Part shown: positions 1-5,568 of the stretch, piece by piece
Numbering within the stretch: the first letter of the stretch is position 1
Layout: every line of letters begins with the position of its first letter
Source of the DNA: an uncultured Bacteroidales bacterium
Lineage (GTDB): Bacteria > Bacteroidota > Bacteroidia > Bacteroidales > Paludibacteraceae
DNA: 23,645 nucleotides
Reading direction: 5' to 3'
Assembly: GCA_934716995.1 (NCBI GenBank)
Contig: CAKUYO010000031.1
Location: 1-23,645 of the forward strand
Program-made: the position numbers and the translations under genes
The notes under the pieces: generated by a model
Told to the model about the DNA's origin: nothing
Database searches by the model: none
Seen by the model: the letters and a program-made list of their open reading frames with translations, nothing else

Positions 1-189
1 GTTACGCTGTACTGCTACAACAACCAACTATCCTCGCTTGACGTGAGCAAGAACCCTGCACTGGTTACGCTGTACTGCTACAACAACCAACTATCCTCGC
101 TTGACGTGAGCAAGAACCCTGCACTGGTTACGCTGTCCTGCTACAACAACCAACTATCCTCGCTTGACGTGAGCAATAGCCCCAAGTTA
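1..189 (+). repeat. Tandem 63-bp LRR-coding repeats
   Basis: Bases 1-63 and 64-126 are identical 63-bp units, each encoding one 21-residue leucine-rich repeat. Bases 127-189 are a third unit that starts the same (one early change turns Tyr into Ser) and diverges at its 3' end into the capping repeat. The array continues past the left edge, so copy number is unknown. Perfect identity of neighbouring units suggests recent duplication or slippage. Confidence 0.9.
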
Positions 190-1089
190 AGTACGTTCTT
201 TTGTTATAGCAACAAGGTCTTCACAAAAATCGGCGGCATAGACGGCTTTACGCGTGCGATTAAACAATACCAATTGTGGAAATCAACAGGCGACTATGAC
301 CTCACCGGCTATACTTTTGATACCACCACCGGCGATTTGGCATTGGAAACGGACGGTGTCGTCAAAGTCAATGCCTCCATCAACAGGCAACAAAAGTATT
401 CAAAAGATTGGGTAAACGCAGGCATCAACAGTTGGTCTATCAAAGCCGCACAGGTAGAGGTGCATTTCGAGGACGGAACGGTCATCTCCGACAAGGCGGC
501 TTACTATGAGAAGATAGCCCAAATAGTAAAAGACGAGAATTTGTATGAATACCCGCAGTTGTGCAAGATACATACACCGACTTTCGGGCTGCAACAGACT
601 CGGGACAACTACGCTACGCACAAAGTGCTGCTGTGTGACAGCGGGAATAACACTCTGTGGCAGAACGGACGTGGTACTTTTGGTGTAGAATCGCCCTTAA
701 ACCACATAGATTGGAAAGCAAGCAAATCCGTTCACAAGAACTACGTTACAACTCTGCTGATAAAGTGCAGGATAGTAGTCAGTCCGAATGCGTCTTTTTA
801 CATAACCGTTGTATCTGAGAGATATTTTGCGTATGACAACAGGCAGCGGGTTGTTTGCACCAATGGGGAGTTGCAGGTTATAAACGGTGCTACGATAGTA
901 TCAGAAACGACTGACAGCACGACCAATCAAACGGAGTATATTGTGCAGTTTGATATTATGAATCAGACAAACCAATCATATTATTACGGTCAAACTTATT
1001 ACCTCTTTGAGGACAAATACCCCGATGCCGCAGACCCCTATGAGACAAGGGTGCTGGCATTTGAAGAGGTGAAAGAGAATAATGAATAA
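1..1089 (+). CDS. Leucine-rich-repeat phage protein, probable tail fibre/adhesin (5' end missing)
   Basis: The frame is open from base 1, so the gene starts left of the window; the GTG at 43 lies inside the repeat array and is not a credible start. The visible part has three 21-residue repeats with the core CYNNQLSSLDVS, the Bacteroidota-type leucine-rich repeat in which Cys and Asn replace some consensus Leu, then a capping repeat. About 290 unique residues follow, rich in Tyr, Asn and Thr (for example QTNQSYYYGQTYYLFEDKYP near the C terminus), and I do not recognise a catalytic domain there. The next phage gene begins 5 bases after the stop, which places this gene in the phage late operon. 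A receptor-binding or fibre role is inferred from position and from LRRs being binding scaffolds. A host LRR surface protein is the alternative, but the tight linkage to phage genes argues against it. Confidence 0.7.
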   Translation, partial: VTLYCYNNQLSSLDVSKNPALVTLYCYNNQLSSLDVSKNPALVTLSCYNNQLSSLDVSNSPKLSTFFCYSNKVFTKIGGIDGFTRAIKQYQLWKSTGDYDLTGYTFDTTTGDLALETDGVVKVNASINRQQKYSKDWVNAGINSWSIKAAQVEVHFEDGTVISDKAAYYEKIAQIVKDENLYEYPQLCKIHTPTFGLQQTRDNYATHKVLLCDSGNNTLWQNGRGTFGVESPLNHIDWKASKSVHKNYVTTLLIKCRIVVSPNASFYITVVSERYFAYDNRQRVVCTNGELQVINGATIVSETTDSTTNQTEYIVQFDIMNQTNQSYYYGQTYYLFEDKYPDAADPYETRVLAFEEVKENNE

Positions 1090-1094
1090 GTAGT

Positions 1095-1511
1095 ATGAAG
1101 ACTAACACGATAAAGATATTGCGTGCGGTGATAGGAGTGGCAATACTCCTGCTGTTGTCGTGGGTGCTGCGTGGTTGCAAGACGTGCGAGTGCCTGCCGA
1201 GTGTTGAGTATCGGGACAGCATAGTAACCCGCTACCGGCACGACACGATACAGACCTACGAAAAGGACAGTATCTATATCCACGCCAAGGGCGACACGGT
1301 GTGGCGTGAGCGTTGGTCGATACGTTGGCGGGACAAGATTGTAGAGCGGCACGACACTATCTACTGCGACCAAGAGAAGGAGACGGTGCGGGTAGAGCGT
1401 GTTGTCCCCGCTTACTACAAAGGCGTGTCGCTGGCATTCTGGGTATTGGTGGTACTGCTGCTTGCCGCCACGGCAATCCGCATACTGATACGAGTATATC
1501 TAAAAAAGTAA
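1095..1511 (+). CDS. Small phage membrane protein, possible lysis (spanin-like) component
   Basis: This 138-aa protein has a hydrophobic N-terminal segment (about residues 8-26) running into a Cys pair (RGCKTCEC). A charged, coiled-coil-like middle repeats motifs such as RDSIVTRYRHDTI and WRERWSIRWRDKIVERHDTI. A second hydrophobic segment lies near the C terminus (about 110-134). Proteins with this Arg/Asp/Thr-rich central pattern and terminal membrane segments are common, uncharacterised products in Bacteroidota phages. It lies 5 bases after the LRR gene and upstream of the endolysin region. A role in lysis is inferred only from shape and neighbourhood; no conserved catalytic residue is visible. 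Confidence 0.6.
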   Translation: MKTNTIKILRAVIGVAILLLLSWVLRGCKTCECLPSVEYRDSIVTRYRHDTIQTYEKDSIYIHAKGDTVWRERWSIRWRDKIVERHDTIYCDQEKETVRVERVVPAYYKGVSLAFWVLVVLLLAATAIRILIRVYLKK

Positions 1512-1516
1512 ACCTT

Positions 1517-1642
1517 ATGCAAAAGAGACAACCCCGCTGCGGAGAGTGCAGCCGTTTCGGAGCAGACGCACATCTGTGCTGGTATCGCAATATCCGCCGT
1601 ACCCCGCACAACCCCGCCTGCCAAGACTACGAGGAGGAATAG
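1517..1642 (+). CDS. 41-aa Cys-rich phage protein, possible zinc knuckle
   Basis: A 41-codon frame starts at ATG 1517, 5 bases after the preceding stop. It encodes CGECSRF near the N terminus, then LCWYRNI and NPACQDYEEE. The spacing C-x2-C ... C ... C with an aromatic residue after the second Cys looks like a small metal-binding module seen in many tiny phage proteins. The upstream extension of the same frame overlaps the previous gene and looks non-coding. Spacing fits co-transcription with the two genes before it. Function unknown; a real but unstudied phage gene is the likeliest reading. Confidence 0.5.
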   Translation: MQKRQPRCGECSRFGADAHLCWYRNIRRTPHNPACQDYEEE

Positions 1643-1861
1643 AAAAATAGTCGCCATCGCTGGCAGCCCTTGGCGGTTAGTCCCGTTGGCTTTACAGCCC
1701 GTGCGGAGTTGATAGCCCGCACTCGGCACAAGACAAAAGCGGTCTTTGACGTATTGAGAATAGTCGCAAAGTGGTCGATTTTGACCACTTAAACACCGAC
1801 AATTTACATTTTGGAAATCGTCCTGTGGAGTAAAAAAAACTTTACCAAAATAAAAGTATTC
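1643..1861. other. Gene-free phage stretch before the accessory cassette
   Basis: No convincing gene on either strand. It holds a perfect 8-bp inverted repeat (AAGTGGTC/GACCACTT, 1769-1790, loop GATTTT) without a T-run, and a 15-base segment (1753-1767) repeated in inverted orientation at 2667-2681 beyond the cassette. Composition shifts from GC-rich phage DNA to AT-rich from about 1790. Confidence 0.6.
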
Positions 1862-1893
1862 CTTGCATATTCGGAGAAAATATCGTACTTTTG
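1862..1893 (+). promoter_or_regulatory. Promoter of the phage accessory cassette
   Basis: A -7 box TACTTTTG (1886-1893) is followed by C, with CTTG (1862-1865, one mismatch to TTTG) exactly 20 bases upstream. This matches the Bacteroidota housekeeping promoter. Predicted start of transcription is near 1900. It lies inside the phage late gene run, giving the two downstream genes independent expression. Confidence 0.65.
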
Positions 1894-1969
1894 CAGCGTC
1901 ATATAAAAATGATGACCTCTATACTTAGAGTAAAGTGCTGTCCGATATTGGTAAGGAGAACACTCAAAA

Positions 1970-2038
1970 ATGGAAAGATACAGAATACTCGCACAACTTA
2001 CAAATATGGTTTGCGGGTATTTCTGTATCGAAATATAA
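1970..2038 (+). CDS. Possible 22-aa leader peptide
   Basis: ATG 1970 follows AAGGAGAA by about 10 bases, the best Shine-Dalgarno-like match in this stretch, and opens a 22-codon frame (MERYRILAQLTN...). It covers almost exactly the long hairpin 1977-2029, so codon choice is constrained by the pairing. It could be a leader peptide coupled to folding of the transcript, or chance. No similarity recognised. Confidence 0.25.
   Translation: MERYRILAQLTNMVCGYFCIEI
1977..2029 (+). promoter_or_regulatory. Long hairpin in the cassette's 5' leader
   Basis: GATACAGA (1977-1984) pairs with TCTGTATC (2022-2029). The helix continues through ATAC/GTAT and TCGCA/TGCGG, for 17 pairs with a single bulged T at 2021, closing an 18-base loop. 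No T-run follows, so it is not a simple terminator. It sits between the predicted transcription start near 1900 and the first gene at 2053. A role in translation control or mRNA stability is inferred. Confidence 0.5.
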
Positions 2039-2052
2039 CTTATCAAAACTAT

Positions 2053-2229
2053 ATGTATATGGGAAATTCAAGATTGATTTTATTTGAGTGCGGTAAAGAT
2101 TTAGGCTTTACTTTGCACGATGGTCGTGTAGTCCTGCATATAGGAAACAACGATGTAGAGAATATGCGTAATGATGTACGCAAAGTTGGCAATGATTTGC
2201 GAGCAGTAATGGAAAGGAGACCACTATGA
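2053..2229 (+). CDS. 58-aa phage accessory protein of unknown function
   Basis: The frame reads MYMGNSRLILFECGKDLGF and then a polar, amphipathic C-terminal half (IGNNDVENMRNDVRKVGNDL). It ends in a 4-base ATGA overlap with the DUF2335 gene, so the two are probably translationally coupled. The frame stays open upstream to 1891, but that extension is Arg/Lys-rich, would begin ahead of the predicted transcription start and overlaps the leader hairpin. I therefore take ATG 2053; ATG 2059 is an alternative. There is no clear ribosome site, as is common in Bacteroidota. Base composition is more AT-rich than the phage genes on both sides, fitting a separately acquired cassette. I do not recognise the family. 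Confidence 0.5.
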   Translation: MYMGNSRLILFECGKDLGFTLHDGRVVLHIGNNDVENMRNDVRKVGNDLRAVMERRPL

Positions 2230-2627
2230 GCAAGCAAGTAAAACAGCAACGTATAGCAAAGAACGGTGGTGATATGGCTATCGAACAAACGATAGCATCG
2301 GATGACTCCCTACTGCCTGCTCCCGCTGAATTTGCTGCATATAAAGAGGTTGACCCTGCTATTGTCGGTTGGCTTCTGGAGCAGACGAAGAAAGAGCAGG
2401 AGCACCGTCATAAGACGGAGGATGACAAAATAAAATTGATGAATAAAGCCCTGAACACGGACAGAATTGTTTTGGTATTTATTTTGTGTTTGATTTTTGT
2501 GTTTATTTTACTATGTGCACTCTTTGTATATTTAGGCAAAGATGTATATGGTTCTATATTCGGAGTTTGTGGATTGATAGGTGCTGTTGTTGTGTACAGA
2601 CAATTTACGAAAAAGCCACAGGGATAA
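2226..2627 (+). CDS. DUF2335 family membrane protein
   Basis: 133 aa. The middle carries the DUF2335 signature: a LLPAPAEFAAYKEVDP segment, then a helix ending KKEQEHRHKTEDDK (about residues 30-69). Two hydrophobic segments follow (about 81-103 and 106-124), and the tail is short and basic. Members are predicted membrane proteins found in bacterial genomes and prophages; no activity is established to my knowledge. AAAGGAGA precedes the ATG, and the start overlaps the stop of the 58-aa gene. Own promoter upstream and terminator downstream make this the main product of an accessory (moron-type) cassette. Superinfection exclusion, holin-like function or host benefit are all possible; none is shown by the sequence. 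Confidence 0.75.
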   Translation: MSKQVKQQRIAKNGGDMAIEQTIASDDSLLPAPAEFAAYKEVDPAIVGWLLEQTKKEQEHRHKTEDDKIKLMNKALNTDRIVLVFILCLIFVFILLCALFVYLGKDVYGSIFGVCGLIGAVVVYRQFTKKPQG

Positions 2628-2663
2628 ACAGGGTATTCTAATTAAGGCGAAATCGCCACAATT

Positions 2664-2697
2664 AAAGCGACTATTCTCAATGAGTAGTCGCTTTTTG
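2664..2697 (+). terminator. Terminator closing the DUF2335 cassette
   Basis: AAAGCGACTA (2664-2673) pairs with TAGTCGCTTT (2685-2694), an 11-base loop lies between, and the T-run continues into TTTTTG. A small GGCGA-AA-TCGCC hairpin lies just upstream (2646-2657). The loop and left arm form one copy of the 15-bp inverted repeat that brackets the cassette. Confidence 0.75.
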
Positions 2698-2737
2698 TAT
2701 GCCCTTACCACAAGCAAAATCGAAAAATTATAACAAT

Positions 2738-3100
2738 ATGGAATGGATTAACATCATAGTCTCTGCGGTGTGTGCGCTGATGGGTGCACTGGGCGGTGGC
2801 AGCCTGCTCTACATCAAGACGAACCGCCAACTCAAAAAGGTGGAGGTGGTGCACAGCCAGGCGGACGAGTGGAAGCGGCTCTACGAGGAGAGCGAGGAGG
2901 AGCGCAAAGCCCTGTCGGACAAAGTGGACAAACTCTACAAGGAGCAGCACACCGACCGCAACACCATCAACAACCTCAAGTTGGAGGTGCAGAAACTGAA
3001 CTGGTACCGCTGCACCATCAACGGCTGCAAAAACCGCCGTCCGCCCCACTTGTACAACCACGACGGCATAGAGGTGGAAGCCCAAACCCCGCAACAATGA
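2738..3100 (+). CDS. Phage membrane-anchored coiled-coil protein, possible spanin
   Basis: 120 aa from ATG 2738. A start at 2699 would only add a polar stretch overlapping the T-run of the terminator. One N-terminal membrane segment (about 4-25, with GALGGGSLLY) is followed by a long charged coiled coil (about 28-95, DEWKRLYEESEEERKALSDK). A short C-terminal module with two Cys follows (WYRCTINGCKNRRPPH). The layout of an inner-membrane anchor plus periplasmic coiled coil fits an i-spanin or a similar lysis accessory. The stop overlaps the start of the next small membrane gene by 4 bases (ATGA), and the endolysin follows, supporting a lysis block. The family is not recognised by name. Confidence 0.65.
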   Translation: MEWINIIVSAVCALMGALGGGSLLYIKTNRQLKKVEVVHSQADEWKRLYEESEEERKALSDKVDKLYKEQHTDRNTINNLKLEVQKLNWYRCTINGCKNRRPPHLYNHDGIEVEAQTPQQ

Positions 3101-3213
3101 GAAAGACCCTGCGCAAAATATCGTACATCGCCCGACAAGTGATAGCCGCTCCCATTCTTGCGGTGGGGCTGCTCTGTATGGGTATATGGTACATCATAAC
3201 CGACAAAGACTGA
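3097..3213 (+). CDS. 38-aa single-pass membrane protein of the lysis block
   Basis: A short frame starting in the ATGA overlap with the gene before it. It encodes a basic N terminus (MRKTLRKISYIARQ), one hydrophobic helix (about 16-34) and a polar end (ITDKD). Positive-inside topology predicts N terminus in, C terminus out. Size, coupling and position just before the endolysin suggest a holin accessory or small lysis protein. There is no sequence family I can name; confidence rests on coupling and the clean membrane helix. Confidence 0.5.
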   Translation: MRKTLRKISYIARQVIAAPILAVGLLCMGIWYIITDKD

Positions 3214-3220
3214 TAAAACA

Positions 3221-3287
3221 CGGGTGGATGTCCTGTGGATGACGGGTGGATAGCCCATTCCTAATTCATAATTCGTCATTCATAATT
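3221..3287. repeat. Composite dispersed repeat, prophage copy
   Basis: Bases 3221-3253 hold a 33-nt module of three GTGGAT units, matching 16613-16645 with one mismatch. Bases 3262-3287 hold an AT-rich array of ATTCATAATT-type decamers with one CGTC interruption, and its core recurs in inverted orientation just before the rfbD start (8310-8340). In both places the array ends within 5-6 bases of a start codon. Confidence 0.85.
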
Positions 3288-3291
3288 AGCA

Positions 3292-3714
3292 ATGAACCTG
3301 ACCGAGCATTTTACATTGACCGAGTTTGTCCGCAGCGAGACGGCAGACCGCAATCATATCGACAACACGCCCCCGGTGGAGGTGGTGTCTAACCTGCGTG
3401 CGTTGTGCCGCAATGTCCTCGAACCCGCCCGCGTGGCTTTCGGTGCGCCTATATATGTAACCAGCGGCTACCGTTGCCCCGCACTCAACCAAGCCGTTGG
3501 CGGCAAACCTACGAGCCAGCACCAGCGTGGCGAGGCAGCCGACTTGCAAGTACGTGGAATAAAGAACCTCAAACGCCTGTACAAGATTATCCTCGACCAC
3601 GGCGTCTTCGACCAACTGCTCTACGAGACCAACAAAGCAGGGGCGAAATGGATACACGTATCCTACACCTCATACGGCAACAGGCGGCAGGCAATAGACA
3701 ACTACAAAGCATAA
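3292..3714 (+). CDS. Phage endolysin, peptidase M15A family
   Basis: 140 aa, the usual length for single-domain M15A (zinc D-Ala-D-Ala carboxypeptidase-like) phage enzymes, which cut the peptide crosslinks of peptidoglycan. The N terminus (FTLTEFVRSETA) is the typical lead-in. Zinc ligands are visible as H77 and D84 in SQHQRGEAAD and H122 in WIHVSY, and YVTSGYRCPALN precedes them. No signal peptide, so export would depend on a holin, and the two small membrane genes just upstream are candidates. Its stop shares one base with the next start. The composite repeat in front leaves no normal ribosome site. Assignment is firm; the exact bond cut is inferred from the family. Confidence 0.92.
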   Translation: MNLTEHFTLTEFVRSETADRNHIDNTPPVEVVSNLRALCRNVLEPARVAFGAPIYVTSGYRCPALNQAVGGKPTSQHQRGEAADLQVRGIKNLKRLYKIILDHGVFDQLLYETNKAGAKWIHVSYTSYGNRRQAIDNYKA

Positions 3715-4118
3715 TGACGATAGACGAGTTGCATACCCTTTGGGAGAAGAAGAACGGCGGGAAAGCCGCTCCCACCGAACACGCCTTGCAGGTGGAGTGC
3801 CTGCGTTGGCTGCGTGCCGCCTATCGTGATGTACTCTGCTATGCGATACCCAACGGAGCCTATACGACCAAGACGACTGCCCGCAAGTTGGTCGCCGAGG
3901 GCGTGTGCCACGGCATACCCGACCTGTGCATACCCGTGGGCAGGAACGGCTACCACGCCCTGTATATCGAAATGAAGAACGGCAAGGCGGGCAGGCTGTC
4001 GGAACACCAGAAGGAGATTATCCCCCGCCTCCAAGCGTTTGGAAACAAGGTGGTGGTATGCAGAACGCTGGAGGAGTTCCGCCGAGAGATAACCAACTAC
4101 TTAACCCTGCAACAATAA
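3714..4118 (+). CDS. Phage VRR-NUC domain nuclease
   Basis: 134 aa from ATG 3714, which overlaps the endolysin stop (ATAATG) by one base. The protein shows the stand-alone VRR-NUC fold of the PD-(D/E)xK nucleases: E22 and E28 in the first helix, GIPDL with D70, YIEMKNGKAGRLSEHQ with E86, K88 and Q99, then a C-terminal VVCRTLEEF strand-helix. Stand-alone VRR-NUC proteins occur widely in phages, usually near replication or packaging genes, and cut branched or double-stranded DNA. Its placement straight after the endolysin is less usual. A longer upstream reading in the same frame overlaps the endolysin gene and is out-of-frame shadow. Domain call is strong; the DNA substrate is unknown. Confidence 0.9.
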   Translation: MTIDELHTLWEKKNGGKAAPTEHALQVECLRWLRAAYRDVLCYAIPNGAYTTKTTARKLVAEGVCHGIPDLCIPVGRNGYHALYIEMKNGKAGRLSEHQKEIIPRLQAFGNKVVVCRTLEEFRREITNYLTLQQ

Positions 4119-4450
4119 CCAACAAGAAACAATCGCTTTTGGACGCTATCATTGACCTCGGTATCGAGTGCTGCAATATGGATAGCCACGGCACACCGCT
4201 CACACGGGACATCATTCTCGGCAAAGACAAGCATGAGAACGTGCAGATGACGCGCACTATCATTGTGAACCAAATTCACCTGCTGGGTTACACCCACAGC
4301 ACCATTGCCATCAAGTTCGGACGGACAACGCAAGCCGTCTGCAAGATACTTAACGACGCACACCCCGCGTTCTATGCCACCTCCGCCTGCTACCGCCTCG
4401 CCACACGCGAATTGAGCGCACGCTGCGAGGACTACCTGCAAAACCTGTAA
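4058..4450 (+). CDS. Phage protein with a possible helix-turn-helix
   Basis: The coding signal is clearest from about 4130 (KQSLLDAIIDLGIE) to the stop. The nearest ATG in frame is 4058, giving 130 aa with a 61-base overlap into the VRR-NUC gene; a TTG at about 4138 would avoid the overlap. Residues near IIVNQIHLLGYTHSTIAIKFGRTT, followed by QAVCKILNDA, resemble the helix-turn-helix found at the end of DnaA-like proteins and sigma region 4 (two helices around a GYTxxxIAxxFGRT turn). DNA binding is therefore plausible. A terminator-like hairpin follows within about 20 bases, so this is the last gene of its transcript. Family not named with certainty. Confidence 0.55.
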   Translation: MQNAGGVPPRDNQLLNPATITNKKQSLLDAIIDLGIECCNMDSHGTPLTRDIILGKDKHENVQMTRTIIVNQIHLLGYTHSTIAIKFGRTTQAVCKILNDAHPAFYATSACYRLATRELSARCEDYLQNL

Positions 4451-4470
4451 CCAACCACCAACTAACCTAT

Positions 4471-4505
4471 AAGCAACCACCAACAAAGTGCGTTGCTTTC
4501 TTTTT
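4471..4505 (+). terminator. Terminator after the HTH-like phage gene
   Basis: AAGCAAC (4471-4477) pairs with GTTGCTT (4492-4498), loop of 14, then TTTCTTTTT. The stem is short for a strong terminator, and the T-run overlaps the -33 box of the next promoter, so one operon ends where the next begins. Confidence 0.55.
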
Positions 4506-4534
4506 GTCCGTTCCGACAATCGTCCGTACCTTTG
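4503..4534 (+). promoter_or_regulatory. Promoter of the last phage gene block
   Basis: TTTG at 4503-4506, 20 bases, then TACCTTTG at 4527-4534, followed by C. This is a full match to the Bacteroidota promoter. Transcription should start near 4541, leaving a leader of about 63 bases before ATG 4604. Because it is a host-type promoter, the block may be expressed in the lysogen as well. Confidence 0.8.
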
Positions 4535-4603
4535 CACCGTGATTGCAATACACGCCAATGGCGAAAGGTACAAGACGCCACAATTCTGCTAAATTCATTC
4601 AGT

Positions 4604-5134
4604 ATGGAAATCAAAGATGCAAACGGAAACACCCACAGCGTAACAGGCGCAGGGCAGGGAACGTACAACACGGTAGCAGGTTCGCTCGGGCTTGCAAGTT
4701 TTCTCGGTCTCGGTAACAACGGAGGCGGACTGGGTCTGTTCGGCGGCAACCGACAGGACTATGTCAGCCAGCAGCAGGCGGAAGCCAACAAGCAGATTGC
4801 CTCGTTGGAGATGGACAAAGCCCTCCTCGCAAGTGAGAAGAACACCACCCAGCAAATCCTCGAACTCTACCGCTACGAGGACACCAAGCGGGAACAAGAC
4901 CGCGCCCGCTTCGACGCTATGCAAAAGGAATACACGAGTCTGATCACCGCCGAGCGTGAAGCACGCTTGTTGGCAGAGAAAGAACAAGCCGTATTCAATG
5001 CCAAGGCAACGCAGGGACTGTCCAGCACAGCGGCACAAATCGCTGCTATGCAGCAAGTGTTGAACAACATCACCACCTCGGTCATCCCGTCCAACAAGGT
5101 ATGCGACACGGGGTGCGGTTGCGGTAACAACTAA
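4604..5134 (+). CDS. Phage structural-type coiled-coil protein with Cys-rich tail
   Basis: 176 aa. The N terminus has THSVTGAGQGTYNTVAG and a Gly/Leu-rich stretch (about 26-47). A long helical, Gln/Glu-rich section follows (about 50-130: QQQAEANKQIASLEMDKALL and RYEDTKREQDRARFDAM). After ITTSVIPSNKVC the protein ends in a CDTGCGCGNN tail. This order, with a Thr-rich start, a Gly-rich linker, a coiled coil with LYRYED and a terminal Pro-x-x-x-x-Cys motif, recalls a group of uncharacterised virion-associated or scaffold-like proteins in phages of gut bacteria. The role is inferred from that resemblance. First gene behind its own promoter; an earlier frame start at 4493 lies upstream of the predicted transcription start. 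Confidence 0.65.
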   Translation: MEIKDANGNTHSVTGAGQGTYNTVAGSLGLASFLGLGNNGGGLGLFGGNRQDYVSQQQAEANKQIASLEMDKALLASEKNTTQQILELYRYEDTKREQDRARFDAMQKEYTSLITAEREARLLAEKEQAVFNAKATQGLSSTAAQIAAMQQVLNNITTSVIPSNKVCDTGCGCGNN

Positions 5135-5145
5135 CAACGACGGCT

Positions 5146-5565
5146 ATGCACAGTAACGTGGAGATACTTTCGGCGGTTGTCGCCAAGTGGCTGCAACCCC
5201 TCGTGGCTACCATTGCCGCGTCCAAGATAGACAAGATACCGTTCCTTGCCAACATAGAGAGCAAAATCAAATCGACGGGGTGGGTGCGTCCCGACTGGAG
5301 TATTACATCGGAGTTGTCGCCATTTATACCAAGCGTGGCACAGACCTTTATCGAACCTGCGCTGCGCAACGCAATGGGCAACATAGCAGACGACCAGATA
5401 CCCGCCTTTGCTTTCGGTCTCGTGGATACGGCTATCGAAAACGGCTCGTTGGAGATTTTGGACGGCAATGTCAAGTTCGACAGGGACGACCTGCAACGCT
5501 TGCGCCGACTGCTCGAACTCAATCTCCCGTTACCTGCACAGCTATATCAAGTAAAAGAGGACTAA
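5146..5565 (+). CDS. Phage protein of unknown function (139 aa)
   Basis: The frame starts 11 bases after the preceding gene and is followed by the next gene after 3 bases, so it is part of the four-gene block. The protein is mostly helical, with VAKWLQPLVATIAASKIDKI at the N terminus, RPDWSITSELSPFIPSVAQT in the middle and FDRDDLQRLRRLLELNLPLP at the C terminus. There is no signal peptide, membrane segment or recognised catalytic motif. It probably works with the coiled-coil protein upstream, judging by linkage only. Confidence 0.6.
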   Translation: MHSNVEILSAVVAKWLQPLVATIAASKIDKIPFLANIESKIKSTGWVRPDWSITSELSPFIPSVAQTFIEPALRNAMGNIADDQIPAFAFGLVDTAIENGSLEILDGNVKFDRDDLQRLRRLLELNLPLPAQLYQVKED

Positions 5566-5568
5566 ACT

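Larger units (their letters stand above)
1753..2681. repeat. 15-bp inverted repeats bracketing the DUF2335 cassette
   Basis: ATTGAGAATAGTCGC at 1753-1767 and its exact reverse complement at 2667-2681 enclose the whole promoter-gene-gene unit. The right copy is also the left arm and loop of the cassette terminator. The repeats could be recombination remnants or could allow inversion; this is inferred from the sequence alone. Confidence 0.55.

Noticed and set aside
1..189. Could the 63-bp repeats be a CRISPR array?
   Set aside because: Units are contiguous, in frame, without spacers, and encode leucine-rich repeats.
1891..2052. Upstream extension of the 58-aa phage gene to 1891
   Set aside because: A TTG start would sit inside the -7 box, and the residues look non-coding; the region is better explained as a structured leader.
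3221..3287. Composite repeat as a classical insertion-sequence remnant
   Set aside because: No terminal inverted repeats, transposase fragment or target duplication could be seen; it is recorded as a dispersed repeat.
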